From positions 372,001 through 436,000 of the forward strand of contig JALJCO010009077.1 in the NCBI GenBank assembly GCA_023101725.1: a stretch of 64,000 bases of DNA, written 5' to 3'. Below are positions 10,970 to 22,400 of the stretch, piece after piece (the first letter of the stretch is position 1; the number at the start of each line of letters is the position of its first letter). This DNA is from Atherinomorus stipes (Eukaryota; Chordata; Actinopteri; Atheriniformes; Atherinidae). Under the pieces are notes generated by a model. The model saw only the letters and a program-made list of their open reading frames with translations. It was not told the origin of the DNA and ran no database searches. The position numbers were made by a program, and so were the translations under genes.

Positions 10970-11816
10970 TTAAAGGGGAAGTTCAGGATTTTTTACATAT
11001 GGCTTCATTTTATCACTGAAGATAGTTTCAACATATTTCATCCCATTATTCTAGTTCCAGGAGGTTGCTGATGCTAATGCTAGTGTGAGTCAATAGGAAT
11101 CTGCTAGTCTGACAATAAAAATAATCATATCCACTCCACAGAACATCTGAGGCAAATCAGCAAGCCTATCTGTGTACAGTAAATGCCGTATTAAACTAGT
11201 AAACTTTGCATTACATAGTGAGGAACTAGTTTCTTAACAGCTGCAGAATTATATACTTTGCTTCCGGGTGGTAGTGTTACTACTTTTGTCAGTGTATTCC
11301 AGTTCATAGAGATATAGTGACTGTTAGTTTGATGAAAAAATTGGAAATCGTCTTCCAAATCCCACAAATCCTCATGCCTTTTAGACGTGGCTGTAGTTCT
11401 GACTGTATATTTGTGTATCAAATTCCTTCATGCACCTAGCAGCAGATATCACTCCGCTGCCAAATACAGGAAATAAAACTTTAAGTGTCAGCAGCAAAAA
11501 TCAAAATGCAACAAATGCAGGTTAGTTTTATTTGTAACATTATTCTATTAACACAGCATTTACACAGATAGTCTTAAGTTATAAATGATTTGCCTCGGAT
11601 GTTCTGTGGAGTGGTTAAGAATGTTTTTAACGACAGGCAAGCAGATTCCTATTGACTCACACTAGCATTAGCATCGGCGACCTCCTGGAACTAGAATAAT
11701 GGGATGAAATATGATGAAACTAAATGAAATATGTGAAACTGTCTCCGGTGATTAGTTGTATCCTGGCTCACTCGAAAATGAGGCCCTATGTCAAAAATCC
11801 TGAACTTCGTCTTTAA
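10970..11816. mobile_element. TTAA-flanked foldback MITE inserted in the Tc1-like copy
   Basis: Ends TTAAAGGGGAAGTTCAGGA and TCCTGAACTTCGTCTTTAA are inverted. The arms stay complementary for 100+ bases, e.g. GCTAATGCTAGTGTGAGTCA on the left against TGACTCACACTAGCATTAGC on the right. TTAA at both borders (10970-10973, 11813-11816) fits a target duplication of the Kolobok or piggyBac type. No transposase. Confidence 0.75.
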
Positions 11817-11890
11817 TATGAGCATGAAAAATTAAGGCACTTCTGAAGAAAAAGGGGTCTAACAGGGTACTAGCAAGATGGACCTTAAAA
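11817..11890 (+). mobile_element. Tc1/mariner-like transposon, right remnant
   Basis: AAAAATTAAGGCACTTCTGA and GGTCTAACAGGGTACTAGCA continue the transposase 3' end (consensus remembered as ...GAATTAAGGCAGTTCTGAAGG...) directly after the foldback insertion. Confidence 0.65.
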
Positions 11891-14800
11891 ACAGTGGCTG
11901 TTGAATGTATATTGTCAAGGTTATGTGTTTCCATGGGTAAAACGTTCTTCGCCTTAAGAGTTAAGTACTCCAACATCCTGTCTTCTGAGTCAAAACAAGA
12001 AACAAGTAATGAGAAAAAAAGCCTGTATATCTTTATTTTTGTCAGATATATTCGAACATGTTTTCTGTAAGAACTGAATGATGATCCTGAGACTTCACAT
12101 ATGTAGTGATGCCAGAGCTACACACGTCTTACAGCTGAGGAACACAGCTTTGTTGATATTTTAATCAGGTTACTGGAAAAACACAGACCAGACGTCACCA
12201 GTCACCACAGAAACCTCAATAATAGGAGCCTGTTGCTTGTAAATTTAAAATTTTCTCAGCCATCCAAAACCCAGTGACCTTATCACACATCCGCCACTCG
12301 ACGATCCAAACAAAACGTGACTGCAATAAAGATTACAACACTTCTAAATGAATAATTTAAGGAAAGATTTTACAAGTCCACACATCTTGCAACCATCAGT
12401 GTGGAATAATACATTTCCATTAAAAAGAAAGACATCACAGTAAATATAAATGAGTATATGAAAAGTTATAATGTAACTTATTTTTAATATACATGATGAA
12501 ATTCAACCTTATCTGTAAGAAAACATGAAAAAGTTTCCTCATTTATTTTTTGGGGAGTTCTGTACCGTATACACTGGTTCTTTGATGTCCACATAAGAAA
12601 TGGATATGTGTTTAGTGACAAAGTGCAAAATCAGGAAGAAAAACAGTAACTCCAGGAAGAAGTTAGTGCGACTTTAGCTGTTAACAGATACCGCTGCTCC
12701 CTTCTCCTTCAGTTACTCTATCCACTGTAAGCAGCCAGGCGTTGCATGCTTTAATGTCTTTTTGTTCCACACAGAGGCCTACTGGCCAAAAACATCTAAA
12801 TTTTTAACAATTAGACATCTTTGAACTCCGTGGCACTATGCCGTATAATAACTGTTGAATCTACAGTAAATGACTTCATATGACCCAGAAGTTTCAGCTG
12901 CAAGAGGTCTCCACATGAAAGACACTTGTCCGGATGAGAATCACAACACAAGACAAAAGCTTCTGAAAGATTTAATCTCACTTACTTTCACTGTTTTAAC
13001 AAACAGGATGATGTCAGACGCAGAAAATGCTGCTAAACAAGTCCCATCAATCACTGAGGCTAATATCCATGACGACCTCGGAGGTCTCATCACCACTGCT
13101 GCTGGAGACTGTGTGAAGACTGGAACAAGAACGCTTGACGTGGCGTGAAAACGGAGTCAAACGGGAGGATGTTAATGTGCATGCAGTTCTTAACCAGCTT
13201 GACAGATGTGAAGTGAAACAAAGACTCAGATGCCATCTACATCTTTTCTAACACACCCACACACACACACACATGTTGAACAGAGGTTCCCACCAGAGCG
13301 ACAGCTCCACATCACGCAGAAGTGCTCAGTGAGCTGACTGAAGTCTGGACTCTGGGGCTGAAGCAACAGAAAATACAGACCTGAGTAAGCTCTAACAATA
13401 CTGCTCATTACGCTCCTGACATTTCACACTTTATGTCTCTTGATTTCTTTACATTTATACATTTAGAGGGGAAACATGTAAAAAACAAAACATTTACCCG
13501 TACATGTGGGTCACGGTACAATAAAAAAATAAATTATTACCTTGAGAAACCAAAAATAAAATATTATCTGCTCTTTCTCATTCCGGCTTCTGGGGTTGAG
13601 TTCCTGTTGTTGTCCAGCAGGGGGGCAGCGTCACATCAAGGCCAGCCTCAGGTAATTTATGAAGGAAGCATAAATGGACAAATCTGATTGGTTCAGATTA
13701 GACAGCATTAGCCAATCACATGAGATCAAGTGAGGCGCTGTTGCCACTGCTGACAGTTACAGGATATATATATATCTATATATGATTTATCAATTTTGTG
13801 ATTTTTGCTCATATTCTTCATTATCTTCATTATCATTGTTACTATTGCAATAATATGTATTATAATATATCAGAAAAATATTATTCTTAGAAATAGTTTT
13901 GTTATTCAGCCATACCTCCCCGTCCTGATAAATAAGGGTAGTGCTACTCTTTTTTCACCTTCTTTTTTTCCTTAGGGTGCTGTTAACAAATCCCATGACA
14001 AGACAAAACACAGACCAAAAAACAACCCACACAAGGTCCACTTAGTTCCCAGTTATGGATTTTTTGATCAGATTCTGATCCACAAATGCTATTTTTCTGA
14101 AAATTATCACACTTTCTCTACTTTGTAGTTTAAGGGAGGGGGGTTACAGCCCATTCAGTGGCTCATTCTGGATATTTTACCCAAACAACATAAATGATAA
14201 AACCTTAAAGCATTTAAATGACAAATTAACTCCAAAAGCTCATAAAGCTCCTGGAGAGTACAATAAAATCTTTTGGTTTGTATTACAGAAACTTTCTGAA
14301 GCCCCTGGGCCCGTTAGTTTTACTCTAACAGCAGCTCTTTCAACCCCTTTAAGCTGCAGAGGTAAATGTTTGCTGCTCTAGTATTTGCAACAGCAAATAC
14401 TTTAGAGCTTTCTAATTTCTCTAAATTTGGATAAACCTTTTTTGATCTTTTCATGAGATTTGCTGACAATAATAAAAATAAACATCTGAGTAACACCACG
14501 TCAGATTTAGGAAAGTGCCACTTATGCCTCCAATATTACACAATAACCCCGAAGATGATGTCACAGGACAAAGACTACAAAATTTCTTTAGAATTAATCC
14601 CCAAAATGATGGACAAACATTGTTGAAAAAATTATCTATATTTTCTTCATGAAGCCTACACCTACGAGGATCATTTCTGCTGCACTTCATCGCCGTCTTC
14701 CTTTCCTGTGGGCGATACTTCACTCTGAAGGTAAAAGGAAGTAGTCCCCGTGTCTCATCGCCATCTATTGCTTTAACAGATGCTCGGATGCGTTTCTCAA

Positions 14801-15623
14801 TGCGTTTTTAATGTAATGCCAAAAGTCCATTCACCTGTCCCGGTTTGGTTTAGGTAGAGACGTAGAAGTGAGGAGGAGGAGGTGGGCAGAGGGATCAGGG
14901 AGTGTCGAGGTGGGAAGTAAAATGAGCATTGGTTAACTTCAGTGGGCAGTCCCTGGGACTCAGCTCAGTGGTCAATCAGAGAGGACATCGTCCCACAGTG
15001 CTGTCAAACAGCTCAACCAACAACTGTTCCCAAGATGTGTGAGCATCTATCTATTCTTGTGAGGACCAGTTTCAGTTTTAGACCTTGGGAAGTTAGGGTG
15101 TCCTTTAAATGCCTGTTATTGTTACCTTGATGTGATGTTTGAGCGTCACTGATCAAAATGTGATAAATAACCATTTTCAAATTCTGAAATTTGAAAACGG
15201 CTGTTTGGATACTTAATTGTCTTGATAATTACAATCTTAATTTTTTTCACAGTCTGACTCTTCCTTCTGTATTTTACATCTCATAAGAAAGTGTTTCTTT
15301 TGTTTAAAAGTGTTCCTTCCATTTGATCTCAATACTTTTTTACAGAAAATGAAGTCAGGTAAATGTGTTTTTTCCTCATCTGACAGATGATGAAATGTTA
15401 ATATCTACGCTGGTTAGTAATAATATGACGATGGAGATAAAAAGCATCAGTGGAAAAAGATGCCATATAAGCTCGGGAGGCTGTGAACCACATCCTGTAA
15501 TTTCCCAACGGTTTAAATGCCACACAGAACATGGTAAGGGTTGTGGCGAGACATTAAATTGTGATGGTTAAGTTTAGGGAATGTATGATGTCAAAGAGGG
15601 TCCTCACAAGAATAAAAATCCAA

Positions 15624-15654
<31 letters not shown>

Positions 15655-15964
15655 TTTGCAGAGATGCAGACGTTCTCTATATCATCTTTGCATCTTTGCA
15701 ATTTGCAGCCATTTTGGCTCCACTGTCTCACCTCCTAGCTGTTGCTATAGTAACTTCTTGACTGTAGAAAGCCCATGTTGCCATGGTGATGTCCTGATGA
15801 ACCCTGTTCTTTATTTACAGCTGAGGTGTTTCAGTGTTTCAGTTCTTGAGAATACCGCGGCACAACCTGCACCAAAGATACAACCTGAACTAACTCACAA
15901 GCGTGTGAGTGTGCATGCGAGTGTGCGTGTGTGTGTATGTGTGTTTGTGTCAGTGAAGTCTGAG
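11891..15964. other. Between asb14 and ip6k1 stops; probable ip6k1 3' UTR plus spacer
   Basis: No exon found on either strand. It includes minus-strand poly(A) candidates at 15810, 12542 and 12032, a (TG)n run at 15630-15656, a (CA)n run at 13255-13272, and a short TATATATATA stretch near 13770. It also has a pair of GAGGACCAGT / GTCCTCACAAG segments (15060, 15600) resembling the dispersed 'GTCCCCAC' fish repeat. How much of this is ip6k1 3' UTR cannot be decided without transcripts. Confidence 0.4.
15810..15815 (-). terminator. Possible proximal poly(A) signal of ip6k1
   Basis: TTTATT on the plus strand, AATAAA on the minus strand, about 150 bases after the ip6k1 stop. Further minus-strand AATAAA hexamers lie at 12542-12547 and 12032-12037 and would give a long 3' UTR, as is usual for this family. 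Confidence 0.3.
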
Positions 15965-16477
15965 CTATGGCAGGTCTTCGTCTCGAAGGCTCTCTAGAAT
16001 TTTGACCAGGCTTTCCAGTCCAAACACGTAGCCCCGGTCTGGCCCGTCATGCACTGCTGTGTCGCCACGGAAACCCTTAAAGGTGGAGTGAGCGAAGTCA
16101 ATCATACGAACATCCACCAGGGGGGGCTGTTTCCCCAATGGAGCGGGAGGAGAAATTAAACCGGGAGCTGGGGAGGAGGAGTCTGGATGTGCGTGAGGCG
16201 AAGGGGGGCGGGGGACAAAGGAACGGCAGTCTGATTTGGTGAGCGGGGCTTGCGTGGTTGGGTGAGGGGAGGGCGAGGGTGGGGCCATATGTCCAGGTCG
16301 CTGAGATGACAGTAATCCTGGGTCGGGGTTCTGGCTCATGTCCGTTTCACAGGGAACATCTGGGGCAGGTGGGGCATTGGGTCCTGGAACGCAACTGGGC
16401 TCCAGCGGGGGTCCAGGGATCTTCTGCTGCCAGGCTGCATGCTGTCCAGAGTTGAGGACCGAAGGGCCCTCAGGTTC
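15965..16477 (-). CDS. ip6k1: ip6k1 last coding exon: Pro-rich insert and IDF motif
   Basis: Acceptor GATGTCTTCAG; stop TAG at 15967-15965. The first ~115 codons are Pro/Ser-rich and low complexity ([12 protein letters not shown]..., [15 protein letters not shown]). They are followed by the conserved [19 protein letters not shown] and [15 protein letters not shown]-terminus. The insert is roughly twice the length of the matching human segment as I remember it. Confidence 0.93.
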   Translation of the reverse strand, partial: EPEGPSVLNSGQHAAWQQKIPGPPLEPSCVPGPNAPPAPDVPCETDMSQNPDPGLLSSQRPGHMAPPSPSPHPTTQAPLTKSDCRSFVPRPPSPHAHPDSSSPAPGLISPPAPLGKQPPLVDVRMIDFAHSTFKGFRGDTAVHDGPDRGYVFGLESLVKILESLRDEDLP

Positions 16478-19400
16478 CTGAAGACATCACCAAATACACA
16501 ACAGAACGACTCAATCATAAAATCAAAAAGGTTTCAGCTTTAAAACTGAAGACCTCATGGAGTAAATCCATCTTTTAAACTGTAACTAAATTCTTATTCA
16601 CAATGAACTGTCAAATAGCAACATGAAACAGTTTTATGTGGCGAATTACCCGCTAAACTTGCAGCTCTCTGAGGGTCTGCTGAACTTTTTGGTAAGTTTC
16701 TTTCTTTATTTGTCCCATATTAAACCAGACTGTGTTGGCTCACTTTCAAAGCTCTCATAGCGTCGTTTTGGGTTTAACAAAGTATGTCCCTCAGAAAATA
16801 CAAACCAAAAACCAAGCTAGGAGTAAATTGATACAGGTGTGACATTTAACATACAGCATGAAGAGAACCAACACTTGACATGATTCATTTTTAAGCACAA
16901 TGGCTGGATCAGGCCATAACACGAGCACCCACCAGCCTGTCAAATGTAGGTTAAAATTCAGTTTAATGGGTATAAATAAAAACTTACAAGCCACTTTGGC
17001 GGGTGATGAATTAGTGATGTGTTTTTGTAGCAATCAAAAAGAGCTAACTCCCCTCAGGGACGGCTGAATCTTCAGCCTTCAGTTCTGCTGCATGCAGGAG
17101 TCTGAACTCAGTTTGCAGCCAATCATATGTGAGGTTATCAAGCTCACACCATTATGTGAAAGAAGGCAGACCCTCAAAAGACAGCAAGTGTAGTGGTACA
17201 GACCAGGAACGTTGGGGGGGGGAGCGAAAACTGAAAAATAAGCAGCATCTGACTGCATTTTAATGATATTGGAGACTGAAAAACTGAGTGCAAAACTTCT
17301 AACCTTAAAGTATTTACCTCTATCGAAAGTTCAAACTTTGGCCTTTATTCATTTGATTTGTTTGTTGTGGTCCTGTGTTCAGCTGTTCACTTAAAAGTTT
17401 GATAAAAATGTTAAATGATATAATGTATATGATAAAAAAAATGATAAAAATTGTATAATAAAAAGAGAAACAGAAAAGAGAAAGCATAAAACAAGGTTTT
17501 CCTGAAAACACTGAATAAAAGAGATTCTCTCTAGCCATTCATAAATGCTGAATTTGGCTAAAATAGAAGCTCTGGGTCTAGCTCTACACAAAGAGCCACT
17601 TGTGAGTGGTGAGACGGAGCTGAGTCTTTGAAAAGAGACAGACCTCCCATCTCTGTGATGAATAATGCAAATCCCGATACTTTATATGAACACTATACCA
17701 TGAGGCGCCATCCATCCATTGGCTGTCTGGATGTGTACGTAAACTACTACAAGCTATCTGTATGACTTCCTGGTTTTCACAGACTGTTTCTGCATGGCGA
17801 AGATGAGTCATGTGACCATATGCCTCAGTGAGATGCATCCATGTGTTTATTCACAGGAAAAATCAAGTGGAATTAGTACAGCATCAGTTTGAGCAGTAGC
17901 ATTATCTGATATACATATGAATGAAACAAGTCACTTTTTTAATAAAAAAGCCTTATAACTGATTACTTGCCTTCCACATTTAGGCTAATCTTTTCCCAAG
18001 AAAGATCATTAAATAACACCTCACTGATTTGGATTAAACAGATGTAAAAAAAAAAAAAGAAAGAAGCATCACATGAGAGCAACACAATCTTAGAATAAGG
18101 CTTGATTTGTGTAAAATCAAGGACTTAATCCACTCTTAAAATGAATAATGTCCTAGATATCAACTGTATTTGTCATTTTGAACTCCTGATCAATCAGACT
18201 AACCGAGAAGCTCATCATCAAAGAGAAGATTTATTCTGAAAACAGTGCATACATGTTAAACCCAGACTCACCTTTCCCTCATAGATGATGAGCAGTGAGG
18301 ATGAGTAGAAGCGATAAGATGCCTGCCTCTCTAGCACTGCCTTCAGGCTGCGAAGCTTATTCAGAATTGGCTCAAAGAGGTCCTGCCTCAGGCCCTTTCC
18401 GTTGTGCAGGTACTGGTAGAGGGCCTGGCGAAAGCCTTCGATCGACAGGCCGCGGCCGTAGTACTTGTTCCTGCAGAGGTAGTGACCGGTGTTCAGCTGG
18501 TACACCTGCAAAAACAGCCAGATGGCAGCTCAAAAATCTCATTTAACAACAAATGTACAACCGTTCAAATTCCTAATTAGACAACTATACACCAAACAAT
18601 GCTCGCCAACATTTTTTGTAGCTTCTTCCCTATTGTCAGAGCACATAGTATGTGTGCATGTACATGCATCCTACTGTCCAAGACAAATGACAGCAATGTC
18701 ATGATGATTATCAGTAGCAATATCTCTGTAATCAAACCCTTTGTTGCTGTAGTTGTAGAGGAAGTAGAAGTAATTCTTGGCAGCACCAAAGGTTGTGCTC
18801 GCAGTAACAGTGATATGATGCTACATTTTTTAAATGCATTATCTCATCTACCACCTCTCCAGAGACAAAACAGAGACAAAAAAATCTATACAAATCGAAT
18901 AATGAGCCAATGCTTTAATATTCTTCATAGCGTACACTGCTTTTACAGTGTTATTCTACCCACTTCAGCTTGGCAAAGTGAAGCATGGCATTCAGTTTGG
19001 AACGACAGAGATCGATAAAAGAGCTCGCGCGCCTGCAAGTAGCAGCAATGCAACTCATCATTCTACCTGCATGCCACACACTCTGACTCCCAGCGTTGCT
19101 GAAGTGCTCTGTTCACATTTCTTCATTTGTCGGGCGGCTTTCTCCTCAGATGCGTCATCTCCATGTTGCCTGGTGCCCATCTTCAGATCCAGGATACAGG
19201 GGTATGAGAAGTGGTGAACAACGTTTTCCAACAACAGGAATTCTGGTTAAAACGCAGTGGTTAAGGAGCAAGCAATTCCTTTTCATATTGTGTATCTTCT
19301 TAAAGGTAGAGGTCCCCGAAGTCCCCCCACCGTTTCTGTTTGCAAACAACAGTTTTCAAACTGAGCGCCCCTCCCTCTCAGGCTAATGGCGGCCTCGTTC

Positions 19401-22400
19401 TAGCTAGATTCAGCTTCAAGCCTCTCCTTCAGAGCTCCGAAGCGGGTAAAAGCCAAACCAATATTAACCCTGGTTTACAAACGTGCCCTATCTAAAGCTC
19501 TCACCTTTTCTTCGGTGCATCTGCCGTTTTTCTTTTGTTTTTTTTTTTATCTCCGAGAGTTTGAGTGACTGGCGTCTGTTCCAATCATGAGCTTATTCCC
19601 ACACAGCGTCATGCCCTTAGCTCCGTCATTGACTGGAGATATAAACAGAAATCTCCGCCCAGAAACATCCCCGACCAGACCATAACAAAGCGAAAAAACA
19701 AATTACAGGCAGGGGGAGAGGAAGTTGCATTCAAACTCATCACTGCACGTGAGCAGAGGTCCAAAGACGCGGATTAAGACGGATTTCACTTGCACGAGTC
19801 TAACGTTTATTTTCAGGGGTGAAACTTCGGACTCTACCTTTAAATCTAGTTTAATAATCAATGTAAAGAAACAGAACATTAGCTTAACTAGAACTAAATA
19901 AAAAGAGCAAATACTGTGCACATGCCAGAGTACAGAACTTCCAAAACTAACCATTTGATTGCAAAGTTTGTTAGATGAATTCATATTTATTATTGTCTGG
20001 CGTTTTGTCGACAAAAAGTCCCATATGCGTGTCAGAGAGAGGCTGGCCTATGCTAATAGCCTCTGCTGGATACGAAATCCAAGGAGCCAATCAAAATCTC
20101 CCATTTTTGTGGGCTGTTCCGGGGAAAGAAAGAGCCCAAATGAAAAAACTTGACCATGTTAAAAAAAAAAAAAAAAGGGGGGGGGGGGGGGGTCAGGCAA
20201 GTTTACATTTCAGTCTAACACCAATAGACATGTTTTATCTAGAAAAATGCAATTTTCAGGTGATTACTCCTTTAAAATAATTGTGCTATGAACACCATCA
20301 ACTGTATATCTGCAGGATCGTAAAATTTGGGATAAATGACTAGTTCAAATTTCTTAGGTCTTTCTGACAATGAAGAATGAATCACAGCTTTCAGAAATTA
20401 ATCATCAGAAAGATTGTTTTACTTTTACCATTTAACACGTAGCAAGAAATAAAGATCATTAAATACAGCCAATGCTCCATATTTTTCATCTCAATTTGTT
20501 GTTTTTTCTCATAACTTCTATTTTTTTCCTGTTAAATTTCTTTCTGATACCATCTCTACCTGCAAGGATAAAATAAAAATAAGCAAAGAAAATAGAAAAT
20601 AAGCAGCAAAGATTACAAAACTGTAAGCTGGTCATTTCGAGCGCGCCATGCATCTGTACAGTAATAAAAAAGAACCTTCAAGTGTGTGACATGAAGACAA
20701 ATGGACTTAGTAGAGGGCAGAGTGTGTGTTGTTCATACACTCCTCTCAGCTGTGTTTACCAGCAGCTGCAGGCTGCTCTCTTTGAAGCTGCAGATCAAAA
20801 CATGAACTTTAACCTGAGAGCCTCTAACACCACCAAGCCTCCTCTTGATTCCCTGTCTCCTCTGTACACTCTCAGTCATATCTGCATTCAGTACCTTGTA
20901 CTGTACAGATAAATACTCCACTCCATGACTAAACAGGTGCTTCACTGGTAAAAGCATCAGTCAGAGATGTGAGCTGCAGCTGGTTTCATGTGAAGACTCT
21001 GATCTGAGCTGGTTTCACTTTAACTACAATAGTTACCCTGTAAAACATGCTGATATATTACAGTTAGACCTACAAACCCTTCTATTTATGTTTTTTTTTT
21101 ACCTTTTAAAAATCACTTTTTACATGGTCAACTTGACAACACTGTAAAGAGATATTTGGGGAAACAAAACAGTAAAAAGTAAGGTGTTTTTCTCGCATAA
21201 AAAAAGTTTAAGGATACTGAAGAGTTTGCGGTCCTTGGATTCGGACCTCATGCGGCTAAGCTGCTGTTTGTGGCAGCGGAGGCTCCAGGGATTGTGACTG
21301 ATCTTCTCTGAAGTCAGGCCACTGTTCCAGTCCAGCATCTGGAAGGGAACATCCGAGTGGATCTTTGGGTCGAGCCTGGGACTCTTCAGTTCTCCAAGAC
21401 TGCAAGGAAGGAGGAGAGGGGGCCGTTAATGCTGTAAAAATACTGCTGGTGATCCTCTGCATTAAGAGCAGCATCTGTTGAGGATTGTGAGGTTTATATT
21501 TGACCAATGGTCTATCTGAAAAGTCCTTTAGATCTGTGTTCACCCTAAACAAATAAAAATGCCCACTTTACATATGCTTGATTTACAGTTGTGTGAAAAA
21601 GTGTTTGCCCCCTTCCTGATTTCTTACTTTTTTGTATGTTAGTCACACTTAAAAGTTTCAGATCATCAAACAAATTTAAATGTGAGACAAAGATAACACA
21701 AGTAAACAGAAAATGTAGTTTTTAAATGGAGATTTTTATTAGTAAGGGCGGGGAATCCAAACCCACATGGCCCTGTGTGAAAAAGTGATTGCCTCCTAAA
21801 CCTAATAACTGGTTGGGCCACCCTTAGCAGCAACAACTGCAATGAAGCGTTTGTGATAACTGGTACTGAGTCTTTTACAGCGCTGTGGAGGAATTTTGTT
21901 CCACTCATCTTTGCAGAATTGTTGTAATTCAGCCACATTGGAGGGTTTTCCAGCATGAACCGCCTTTTAAGGGGAATAATTTTTTTCACACAGAGCCATA
22001 GAGGTTTGGATTTCTTTCCCCCCTTACTAATAAAAATCTTCATCTAAAAACTGCATTTTCTGTTTACTTGTGTTATCTTTGTCTCACATTTAAGTTTGTT
22101 TGATGATCTGAAACATTTAAGTGTGACAAACATGCAAAGAAGTAAGAAATCAGGAAGGGGGCAAACAGTATTTCACACAACTGTCTCTGTTCCTACCATG
22201 AACTATACTTTTTACCTTTAATGTCAATCTGCTTAGCTAATTACAGATCTTTTTTTTCTTTTTAAAACAAAAAACAGGAACAAAAATGATCCGGTAGTGG
22301 TGCAGAATGACTGCCCATTAAATTTCCTGACATCTATCCTTCACTGGAGAGATGTTGCCAGCCCCAATTAAAAATTAAAAGGCACTTCATGTTCTTGTGG

